A stretch of 14,040 bases of DNA from Deltaproteobacteria bacterium. Its GTDB lineage: Bacteria; Desulfobacterota; DSM-4660; Desulfatiglandales; B25-G16. The notes under the pieces are model-generated. The model had not been told where the DNA came from and did no database searches. It was given only the letters and a program-made list of their open reading frames with translations. The stretch is from positions 2,261,448-2,275,487 of the forward strand of contig CP070752.1 of NCBI GenBank assembly GCA_020348625.1. Direction: 5' to 3'. Numbering within the stretch: position 1 is the stretch's first letter; the number at the start of each line of letters is the position of its first letter. This document shows positions 1 to 6,490 of this stretch, piece by piece. Position numbers and translations under genes: made by a program.

Positions 1-1119
1 GCCGAAAGACCGTTGCTCTACGCTGGAGGTGGCGTAATTCTTTCAGAGGCCTCAGGCTCCGTAGCACCGCTGGCCGAAGCGCTCGGTGCCCCAGTAGCAT
101 ACAGCCTCATGGGAAAAGGGGCAATAAGCGATAGTCATCCTCTCGCAGTCGGCATGAGCGGTTTCTGGGGCACACCAACAGCCAACCGCCTGTGCCGTGA
201 AGCCGATGTAATACTGGCAATCGGAACCCGATTTGCCGAAGCCAGCAGTTCTTCGTGGATACCTAAATATACGTTTGCCGTGGGACCGACGAAAGTAATC
301 CAGGTTGATATTGATGAAGAAGAAATCGGCAAGAACTACCCGGTTGAAGTCGGCATCCTGGGAGACGCCGGTGCGGTGCTTGAGGACATATTGGCCGGTA
401 TCAGGGATGCCAAGAAAGGATACAACTGGAAGGATGACCAGCGCCTGAGGCACATTGGAGATGAAATGACTGCCTGGCGAAGAGATATCGCAGTGCATAA
501 CGCCTCCGATGCCGTGCCGATCCGGCCGGAGCGGATTCTCGCCGAGGTAAGAGCGTTGCTCCCCGAGGACGGGATTGTGGTAACCGATGTGGGATGGAAT
601 AAGAATGGCCTGGCCCAGCAATTTCCGATCTATAAGGCCATGACGCATTTTCCGCCCTCGGGACTGGCCACCATGGGCTTCGGCCCGGCGGCGGTAATTG
701 GAGCCAAACTGGGGGCACCGGATAAAAAGGTGATTACCCTTATTGGCGATGGCGCCATGAGTTCGGTATTAGGGGTTCTGGCAACGGCCAAGGAGCGGAA
801 CATCGCGGCCGTCTGGCTGGTGATGAACAACGGTGCCTTTGGCACGATTTACGGACTACAGAACACGGCTTATGGCCGCAACATCGGAACAAGGTTTATC
901 TGTCACGATACTAAGGCAGATTACAGCCCCGATTTTGCTGGTATTGCGAGGGCCTGTGGCATTGGCGGTATTCGTATCGATCAGCCCGATCAGCTGAGGC
1001 CAGCACTGCAAAAGGCCCTAAAGGGCAATGAACCCATCCTGTTGGATGTCATTATGGACCGCGACGTGGGTGTTCCTACAGACGGCTACTGGGATATACT
1101 CGATATTTACCAGTACTGA
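1..1119 (+). CDS. Thiamine-diphosphate-dependent enzyme, acetolactate-synthase-like (5' partial)
   Basis: The reading frame is open from base 1, so the gene starts upstream. The 372 visible residues lack the N-terminal Pyr domain with the catalytic Glu. Family members are about 550-600 residues. Seen: a central TPP_enzyme_M-type domain beginning LLYAGGGV, with DVILAIGTRF and KVIQVDIDEEEIG, followed by the C-terminal ThDP domain. The ThDP signature GDGAM (from residue 249) is followed after the usual spacing by MNNGAFGTIYG. The family includes acetolactate synthase, glyoxylate carboligase, sulfoacetaldehyde acetyltransferase (Xsc) and 2-hydroxyacyl-CoA lyases. It is not a close match to Xsc: the GDGAW and CTRE stretches I expect there are absent. 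The substrate is therefore open. The next gene, 288 bases downstream, is a CoA-acylating aldehyde dehydrogenase, which suggests that this enzyme makes or uses an aldehyde. The stop is TGA. Confidence 0.85.
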   Translation, partial: AERPLLYAGGGVILSEASGSVAPLAEALGAPVAYSLMGKGAISDSHPLAVGMSGFWGTPTANRLCREADVILAIGTRFAEASSSSWIPKYTFAVGPTKVIQVDIDEEEIGKNYPVEVGILGDAGAVLEDILAGIRDAKKGYNWKDDQRLRHIGDEMTAWRRDIAVHNASDAVPIRPERILAEVRALLPEDGIVVTDVGWNKNGLAQQFPIYKAMTHFPPSGLATMGFGPAAVIGAKLGAPDKKVITLIGDGAMSSVLGVLATAKERNIAAVWLVMNNGAFGTIYGLQNTAYGRNIGTRFICHDTKADYSPDFAGIARACGIGGIRIDQPDQLRPALQKALKGNEPILLDVIMDRDVGVPTDGYWDILDIYQY

Positions 1120-1205
1120 AACGAGCACCACACAATACTGTATCCGTGCATTGTTCGGCTGTTTATATCGACCGTCAAAATGACTTTGAAATAAAATGGA
1201 ACAAG

Positions 1206-1247
1206 GGGGGGTATTTCTGTGGGTGCTGGAGCCAAAGAATACTCCCC
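1206..1247 (+). other. Inverted repeat (hairpin) in the intergenic region
   Basis: A run of seven G precedes a stem of 11 pairs: 1206-1216 pairs with 1237-1247 (two G-T wobbles) around a 20-base loop. It is followed by GTTTAAGT rather than a real T-tract. It could be a weak terminator for the ThDP enzyme or leader structure of the aldehyde dehydrogenase transcript. Confidence 0.4.
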
Positions 1248-1369
1248 GTTTAAGTAGGCATGCAGCGTTTCGGATAATTACCGTAGCGGGCAATAGAGGT
1301 GAAAAAATTTCTTAGTCTTTCCGGTTTCGAAACTGCTGGAAGCACGTAACGATACTATGATGACAAAAT

Positions 1370-1388
1370 CAAGATGAGCATTATCTTG
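1370..1388 (+). promoter_or_regulatory. Small hairpin just upstream of the sauS-like ribosome binding site
   Basis: CAAGATGA (1370-1377) pairs with TTATCTTG (1381-1388) over eight positions (one G-T) around the loop GCA. It ends four bases before the Shine-Dalgarno sequence. A 10-base palindrome, GTTTCGAAAC, lies upstream at 1324-1333 and could be an operator. Both are seen in sequence; the function is a guess. Confidence 0.3.
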
Positions 1389-1407
1389 TTATGAGGAGGT
1401 AAGAAAA

Positions 1408-2814
1408 ATGCCAAGGCAAATTAGTGAAGAAGAAAAACAATATGCCCAGGAGCTGCTGCAAAAGGCCCGGGCAGCGATGAAAGCCATAGAAGACTATGAT
1501 CAGGCGAGGATCGACAGATTGTGCCAGGCCGTCGGATGGGCTACGGCGAATGAGGAAACTTTTACACGGCTTGCCCATATGGGCGTGGAGGAAAGTGGTT
1601 TAGGAGACTGGGAGGGGAGACCGAATAAGCGGTTCAAGATTATTGGGATTCTCCGGGATGCGCTCAGACAAAAGAGTATCGGAGTCATTGAAGAAATTCC
1701 TGAAAAAGGAATCACGAAATATGGTAAGCCCGCCGGTGTTATCGCTTGTTTGGTTCCCTCCACTAACCCGGCCCTCACGCCCCCCGGAAACGGGATCTAT
1801 GCTCTGAAGTGCAAGGATGCGATTATCTTTTCCCCACACCCCAGGACCAAGAACACATCCTATGAAACGGTCCGCATTATGCGGGCAGCTCTCAAAAAAC
1901 AGGGCGCACCTGAAGATCTATTCCAGTGTGTCGAAAGGCCGAGCATTCCTCTCTCCCAGGAATTGATGTCAATCTGTGATCTGACGATCGCAACCGGTGG
2001 GGCGGCCATGGTCAAAGCAGCCTACAGTTCCGGTAAGCCAGCATACGGCGTCGGAGCGGGCAATTCCACTATGGTTATCGATGAAACCGCCGATATTGAG
2101 GAGGCCGCCAGAAACACGCGCATGAGTAAAACATCTGACAACGGCTCCGGGTGTTCCGCCGATGGGAACCTGCTGGTGGAAACCTCAATCTATGATAGAT
2201 TCCTGGCACAGCTCCAGAATGAAGGCGGCTACCTGGCCACGGAAGAGGAAAAGAAACTCTTAGAGGCCGCTATGTGGGATTCCGAAGGGCATCGAACCTT
2301 TGAGACAATCGCCCGACCAGCGGCCAAGATTGCAGAGATAGCAGGGTTTGCAATACCGGAAGACAAGAAGTTTATCATCGTTAAAGAGGATAAGATTGGA
2401 AAGGAACATCTCTTTTCCAGCGAGAAACTCTGCCCTGTCCTGGCCATTTTTAAGTACAGCGGCTTTGAGACCGCCCTTGAGATGGTCAAACAAATATACG
2501 AAGTGGGTGGCAAGGGGCACTCTTGCGGTATCTATTCTTTTAATGAGGAGCACATTCATCAATTGGCGCTTATTGCCCCTGTCAGTCGTACGATGGTTCG
2601 ACAGCCCCAATCCAAAGCCAATGCCGGATCATTTACTAACGGCATGCCCATGACCTCGAGCCTGGGCTGCGGCACTTGGGGCGGCACCATTACCAGTGAG
2701 AACATCTCGCTGAAGCACTACATGAACGTTACCTGGGTTAGCCGGCCAATCCCGGAAGACAGGCCTTCCGATGAAGAGCTATTCGGTGAGTTCTATAATA
2801 CGGAAACGTTCTGA
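1408..2814 (+). CDS. sauS: CoA-acylating aldehyde dehydrogenase, sulfoacetaldehyde dehydrogenase (SauS)-like
   Basis: A complete 468-residue protein. The start ATG has a strong ribosome binding site, GAGGAGGT, at 1393-1400. It belongs to the acylating branch of the aldehyde dehydrogenase superfamily: aldehyde + CoA + NAD(P)+ gives acyl-CoA + NAD(P)H. Seen: VPSTNPA near residue 117, TGG at 196-198, the nucleotide-binding GVGAGN at 214-219, the catalytic Cys249 in DNGSGCSADGN, and the C-terminal TWGG...SENISLKHY block. The overall pattern (KSIGVIEE, TKYGKP, AYSSGKPA, SRPI, ELFG) matches what I remember of SauS of Cupriavidus necator, which converts sulfoacetaldehyde to sulfoacetyl-CoA or the reverse. 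EutE/AdhE-type acetaldehyde or glycolaldehyde dehydrogenases are alternatives. A cytosolic role is inferred since no signal peptide is seen. No sulfonate transporter or isethionate enzyme lies in the window, so the true aldehyde is unproven. Confidence 0.8.
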   Translation: MPRQISEEEKQYAQELLQKARAAMKAIEDYDQARIDRLCQAVGWATANEETFTRLAHMGVEESGLGDWEGRPNKRFKIIGILRDALRQKSIGVIEEIPEKGITKYGKPAGVIACLVPSTNPALTPPGNGIYALKCKDAIIFSPHPRTKNTSYETVRIMRAALKKQGAPEDLFQCVERPSIPLSQELMSICDLTIATGGAAMVKAAYSSGKPAYGVGAGNSTMVIDETADIEEAARNTRMSKTSDNGSGCSADGNLLVETSIYDRFLAQLQNEGGYLATEEEKKLLEAAMWDSEGHRTFETIARPAAKIAEIAGFAIPEDKKFIIVKEDKIGKEHLFSSEKLCPVLAIFKYSGFETALEMVKQIYEVGGKGHSCGIYSFNEEHIHQLALIAPVSRTMVRQPQSKANAGSFTNGMPMTSSLGCGTWGGTITSENISLKHYMNVTWVSRPIPEDRPSDEELFGEFYNTETF

Positions 2815-2833
2815 GATTCACTGCTGTCTTTAA

Positions 2834-3163
2834 TACGCTAATAATGCCATAAGCCGGTTCTATCCTCAAGCTCGGCCCTATCTGGGGCGAAACATCATGT
2901 CGCTATGGGATGCGAAAAAAATGCTACTATCGCGACATGGGACGGACCCCCAAAAGGCGGAGTGGCAGTTCCCACTCATAACAGAGCATATCCATGTAAA
3001 ATCGCGAGATCCCCTCGTTGCGCAGTTGAAGCACTTCTTCAAGGTTGTAAAAGGAATGAAAGAACCCAGAACCAGCGGAGAGGATGCCACAAGGACGCTG
3101 GCAGTGGCTCAGGCGATTTTGAAATCGGGGGCGAGTGGAGATCCAGTGGATTTATCATATTAA
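2834..3163 (+). pseudogene. 3' remnant of a Gfo/Idh/MocA-family oxidoreductase
   Basis: The frame is open from just after a TAA at 2831-2833; the first ATG is at 2897 (88 codons to the stop). The encoded segment has the look of the extreme C-terminus of Gfo/Idh/MocA NAD(P)-dependent sugar or cyclitol dehydrogenases: EWQFPLITEHI, DPLVAQLKHFFKVVKG, SGEDATRTLAVAQAILKS, then G.PVDL. Full-length members are about 330-390 residues, and the N-terminal Rossmann domain is missing. The intact sauS-like gene ends 20 bases before this frame opens, leaving no room for the rest, so the gene is 5'-truncated. No convincing ribosome binding site precedes the ATG. A small free-standing protein is possible but less likely. 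Confidence 0.55.
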
Positions 3164-3257
3164 TAATCCGCACGAGCATAACAATCTAGCATGATTAAAA
3201 CACGTAAGCACAATCGCATTTTGCCCGGAGAAGGCGCATATGACAGAGCCTGTGCGC

Positions 3258-3347
3258 CTATGTCACCTTCCTCAGTACAATATCCGTGCTGATTGGCTTT
3301 TCCAAAACGTCATAGGACTTGGATGATCTCCTCTCTTTTCATCTCAT
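3258..3347 (-). pseudogene. Tiny minus-strand reading frame, interrupted
   Basis: Read on the minus strand, AAGGAGG (3356-3362) lies eight bases before an ATG at 3347 whose third codon is TGA. The rest of that frame runs to a TAG at 3258-3260 and encodes YDVLEKPISTDIVLRKVT. An overlapping ATG at 3342 encodes MKREEIIQVL and then stops at TGA. A single +1 shift near CTA TGA C would join the two into a helix-like peptide of about 28 residues. This looks like a frameshifted remnant, a leader peptide, or possibly a programmed frameshift. I do not recognise the family. Confidence 0.3.
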
Positions 3348-3376
3348 TCCCCAAACCTCCTTAAGTGTTTGTATCT

Positions 3377-3405
3377 AATAGACTGGTTTCGTTCCATTTT
3401 GTCAA
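3377..3405 (-). promoter_or_regulatory. Minus-strand sigma70-type promoter
   Basis: On the minus strand, TTGACA (3405 to 3400) is followed by a 17-base spacer and TCTATT (3382 to 3377, four of six consensus bases). It lies directly upstream of an AAGGAGG ribosome binding site and the tiny reading frame ending at 3258. Confidence 0.45.
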
Positions 3406-3426
3406 CAGAACCAATGGGGTAGCCAC

Positions 3427-3455
3427 TTGACACAGAATGCCCTTTAGCCTATGCT
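3427..3455 (+). promoter_or_regulatory. Plus-strand sigma70-type promoter for the gpgS-like gene
   Basis: TTGACA (3427-3432), a 17-base spacer, then TATGCT (3450-3455, four of six consensus bases). The start of transcription would fall near 3462, giving a leader of about 113 bases before the ATG at 3575. Confidence 0.5.
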
Positions 3456-3574
3456 TATGCTACTAGTACAAATGATGATCAACAAAATCCGATGTAGTTA
3501 CTATCATCAGTGTAAGGGGTTCAGCCATTTCAGATTTCTCACAAAAAAGCAGCAGTATCAGTACCTTCCACATA

Positions 3575-4918
3575 ATGGGCCAGGATCGAAGGAAGTTGAG
3601 ATCCCAGCTCAGACTTCATTCCAGGTGGAAGAAAACCGTTTTGATTATCCCTTGCCTGGCCAGTGAGTTTACGGATTCCGCAAATCTCCCGGTCTTCAGG
3701 AACATCCTCAGGCACTTAAGGAATATGCCCTATCTTTCAAGCATTATCTTCGGGCTGGATAGAGCGACTGAGGATGAGGCCCGCGGGCTCAGAGATCTCA
3801 TAACGGCAGCGGGAATCAGAAATTCCCTTATCCAGTGGAACAATGGTCCAGGTTTCAGCGATATCTACCGCCAGCTCAACGAGGCGGGATTCAACATTAC
3901 CGAACCTGGCAAGGGCAAGAATATGTTTCTCAGCTTCGGTATCGCCATTGCTCTGGGTGCTGAATCGATCGGGCTGATTGACGCAGATATTAGAACCTTT
4001 AGGCGTGTTCAGCTCGACCGGCTCTTTTATCCCGTAGTGGTTCTGAATTACGATTTTTCCAAGGCCTACTATGCCCGCATTTCCGAAAGAGGAGAGATTT
4101 ACGGCAGGGTCAAGCGGCTCCTTCTGGACCCCCTCCTGCTTTCCCTGAAAAGAAAATTCACGGAAAGCAAAGAGGAAAAGATGCTGCGCCTCATAGATTT
4201 TCTGCTGGGCTTCAATTACCAACTCTCCGGTGAAGTAGCTTTTCATGTGGACCTTCTGAAAAAGATGCGCTTTGCCACCAACTGGGGCGTTGAAATCTTC
4301 ACTTTGATTGAGGTATACCGCAAGGCCTCATCTCCAGCCCAGGTTATGTTCACCGAGGAAGCCTTTGATCACAAGCATCAAGAGGCCTCGCCTGAAGATC
4401 AGGCAAAAGGACTTAATCGAATGGCAATCGACATTGTCACTACCTTGATGAATGCGCTCGTCATCGAGGAAGGGCTCGAGATCTCCGATACCTTCTTCAG
4501 GGATTTGGCCATCACCTACCAAGCTGTGGCCGAAGACCAGATCAAAAAGTATTCCGACGACGCCAGTTTTAGCAACCTGAAATACGACCGTGACGCCGAA
4601 GAGTATCTTGTTAGAAATGTGTTGCACAACTCAATCCTTGAAGCCGGCGAAGTATTGACCTCACCCTACAGAATCACAGAGCGGTTTTTGAGATTTGTGA
4701 ATTCCCATTCGGAATTCAGGTCATTCATCGAAAAGGGCCTTGCCGAAGCAATACTTGAGGTTGAGCGCAAGACACGGGGAAGTATCTTCGAGATGCCACA
4801 AACTGTCTCATGGGAACGGGTATCGAACAAACTGCCCCGCATTTTCTATGATCTCATCGAGGTCGTGGAAGAGGAAAAAAGACGGTTCACCCAATCCGGG
4901 CAAGCCGAGATTCCCTAG
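3575..4918 (+). CDS. gpgS: Glucosyl-3-phosphoglycerate synthase-like glycosyltransferase (GT-A fold, GT81-like)
   Basis: A 447-residue protein. GpgS transfers glucose from an NDP-sugar to 3-phosphoglycerate, the first step to the compatible solute glucosylglycerate. Seen: KKTVLIIPCLASEF near residue 19, a PGKGKNMFLSFG block (111-122), the DAD metal-binding motif in IGLIDADIRTF (136-138), DFSKAYYARI, LSGE (217-220), NWGVEIFTLIEVYR, and DHKHQ (265-269). This arrangement is typical of the bacterial GpgS/MpgS family. The C-terminal part beyond about 400 is somewhat longer than I expect. The ATG at 3575 has no clear Shine-Dalgarno sequence. A TTG at 3596, preceded by GAAGGA, is an alternative start that keeps all motifs. 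The expected partner phosphatase (GpgP) is not in the window. A mannosyl-3-phosphoglycerate synthase is the main alternative. Confidence 0.75.
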   Translation: MGQDRRKLRSQLRLHSRWKKTVLIIPCLASEFTDSANLPVFRNILRHLRNMPYLSSIIFGLDRATEDEARGLRDLITAAGIRNSLIQWNNGPGFSDIYRQLNEAGFNITEPGKGKNMFLSFGIAIALGAESIGLIDADIRTFRRVQLDRLFYPVVVLNYDFSKAYYARISERGEIYGRVKRLLLDPLLLSLKRKFTESKEEKMLRLIDFLLGFNYQLSGEVAFHVDLLKKMRFATNWGVEIFTLIEVYRKASSPAQVMFTEEAFDHKHQEASPEDQAKGLNRMAIDIVTTLMNALVIEEGLEISDTFFRDLAITYQAVAEDQIKKYSDDASFSNLKYDRDAEEYLVRNVLHNSILEAGEVLTSPYRITERFLRFVNSHSEFRSFIEKGLAEAILEVERKTRGSIFEMPQTVSWERVSNKLPRIFYDLIEVVEEEKRRFTQSGQAEIP

Positions 4919-5087
4919 CCCAGATCTTGATTACAAATGCACAGATCCTTTGATGGCGCCTTGGTAGTGTTACGACAGCAGCTTTCAGCCTGGAAAGCAA
5001 CTGCGCCGAAACACGAAACAAATTTGATTATGGAGTTCTGCACAAGGGTTATTTAAGGTTTTTCTCTAAAATCCCGAAAAAGCCACT

Positions 5088-6266
5088 ATGCCCCTATTCG
5101 CTATCTTAACTGATTTACGATTTCAGGATGTGCTGGATATCCTGTTTCTTGCCGTTGTTGTGTATCATCTCTATCTCTGGTTTTGGGGAACAAAGGCCTT
5201 TAAGGCGCTGGTAGGTCTCCTGGCTTTAGGGATCATTTTCACCCTCGCTCGCTTCTGGGGTCTGTTTCTTACTACCTGGGTGTTTCAAATACTCTGGCAG
5301 GTCTTGATCGTTCTTATTATTATCCTCTTTCAATCGGAGATCCGCCAGGTCCTTGAAAGGGTTAATCCCCTCCAAATGCTCGGACTGCGCTCTTTTCCGA
5401 AGTCGGCGGGTTGGGTACCGAGCTTTGTTAAAGGGATATACTTTCTGGCCGAGCGTAGAATCGGGGCCCTCATCATTTTCGAGCGTACAGACTTGGTGAA
5501 CGAATTGATCACCGGAGGAATTCCTTTGGAGGGTGAGCCGTCATCCGAGATCCTGGTGAGTGTTTTTCAAAAAGAATCGCCCTTGCATGACGGCGCACTC
5601 TTGATCCAAAAGGGGAGAATCGCAAAGGCAGCCTGCTATCTCCCTCTGAGCTCTGCTGAAGGGCTTCCCAAGAACTGGGGCACAAGGCACAGAGCCGCTT
5701 TAGGGCTTTCCGAGCGCTGTGATGCCTGGGTACTGGTTGTTTCAGAGGAACGAGGTGAGGTTTCCCTTGCCCGGGAGGGGAAAATCGTGCCCATCGCAAA
5801 TCCGGAGGAACTTGCCGACCTCGTTGAAAGAGCCACCAAACCACCTGCTGTCTCTGATGGAAATTGGCGGGAAAGGACTCGCTCTGTAGTAATCCGTCGC
5901 TGGCCCATTAAGCTTGGGGCCTTGGGATTGGTATTTGTGTTGTGGTTGCTCCTGGCAGGACAGCAGAACTTCGAGGTAGCCCTTACACTGCCCGTTGAGA
6001 TGAAGAATATTCCCGAGAACGTCGAGATTCTGGAGCCCTTGAATCCAGAGGTCCTTATCACAGTGCGAGGGCTTCGAAAGGACGCAAGCACATTGAATAG
6101 CAGAAACGTGCGTGCCGAAATCGACCTCTCGCCCGCTCGTTTCGGCAGTAAGCTTTTCCGGATCACTCGCGACGAGATTGATCTGCCCAACGATAGGATC
6201 AGCATTGTGAACATAAAGCCGACCCTGATGGAATTCAAGTTCAAGAAGGCTTTGGCTCCGGAATAA
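5088..6266 (+). CDS. cdaA: Membrane diadenylate cyclase (CdaA type) fused to a YbbR domain
   Basis: 392 residues. It makes c-di-AMP from two ATP at the inner membrane. Seen in order: three hydrophobic segments (about 14-32, 40-57, 63-81), a DAC/DisA_N domain (about 90-240) with both catalytic signatures, DGA at 168-170 in SPLHDGALLI and RHR at 200-202 in GTRHRAALG, a fourth membrane segment (about 274-290), and one YbbR-like beta domain (about 293-386). In Bacillus, CdaA (about 270 residues) and its YbbR-repeat partner CdaR are separate proteins of one operon; here they are joined, with a single YbbR unit placed outside the membrane by prediction. The start gives the usual CdaA N-terminus (DVLDILFLAVVVYHLYLW), although no good ribosome binding site is seen. 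The gap to the upstream gene is 169 bases. Co-transcription with the neighbouring glycosyltransferases is possible. Confidence 0.92.
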   Translation: MPLFAILTDLRFQDVLDILFLAVVVYHLYLWFWGTKAFKALVGLLALGIIFTLARFWGLFLTTWVFQILWQVLIVLIIILFQSEIRQVLERVNPLQMLGLRSFPKSAGWVPSFVKGIYFLAERRIGALIIFERTDLVNELITGGIPLEGEPSSEILVSVFQKESPLHDGALLIQKGRIAKAACYLPLSSAEGLPKNWGTRHRAALGLSERCDAWVLVVSEERGEVSLAREGKIVPIANPEELADLVERATKPPAVSDGNWRERTRSVVIRRWPIKLGALGLVFVLWLLLAGQQNFEVALTLPVEMKNIPENVEILEPLNPEVLITVRGLRKDASTLNSRNVRAEIDLSPARFGSKLFRITRDEIDLPNDRISIVNIKPTLMEFKFKKALAPE

Positions 6267-6490
6267 ACGCTGAGCCACATAGCCCATCCGATACCAGACT
6301 CTCTTTCCCATGACCTGAAGCAACCGCAAGCGCTCCAGAAATCCCCTGAGCAATGAGAGCAAAAACTGCTTGATAATTGAACAAAGGTTTATAAGAATAA
6401 GACGGAAAGGAAGAAATACGGAGCCAGCCTGACGATGGCTTGGGCGCTGAGCAGCTAACCTTGAAGGAGCAACCGCAAGAGTAGGAGATC
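6267..6490 (+). other. Intergenic leader with a repeated 12-mer and a possible RNA structure
   Basis: AGCAACCGCAAG occurs twice on the same strand (6319-6330 and 6468-6479), and CGCTGAGC occurs twice (6268-6275 and 6445-6452). A 5-bp stem (AGCCA 6422-6426 with TGGCT 6436-6440) precedes GCAGCTAACC at 6451-6460, which resembles the 3' part of the ydaO c-di-AMP riboswitch. The matching 5' half of that motif is not seen. TATAAG at 6390-6395 could be a -10 box. Confidence 0.3.

Larger units (their letters stand above)
3164..3574. other. Intergenic region with back-to-back promoters
   Basis: This 411-base stretch has no convincing full-length gene. It holds a 7-bp hairpin (AGGCGCA 3232-3238 with TGCGCCT 3253-3259), a minus-strand promoter with a Shine-Dalgarno sequence and a tiny broken reading frame, and a plus-strand promoter that fits the glycosyltransferase gene downstream. 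The two -35 boxes face away from each other, 21 bases apart. Confidence 0.5.

Noticed and set aside
52..648. 198-codon minus-strand frame opposite the ThDP enzyme
   Set aside because: The plus strand encodes an unmistakable ThDP enzyme; the antisense translation resembles no family.
4981..4998. GCTTTC/GAAAGC hairpin downstream of the gpgS-like gene
   Set aside because: A 6-bp stem without a T-tract is expected by chance and does not support a terminator call.
5636..6362. Two long minus-strand reading frames (over 200 codons) opposite the cyclase gene
   Set aside because: They lie antisense to a protein with clear catalytic motifs, show no recognisable domain, and have low-complexity Arg/Ser-rich translations typical of shadow frames.
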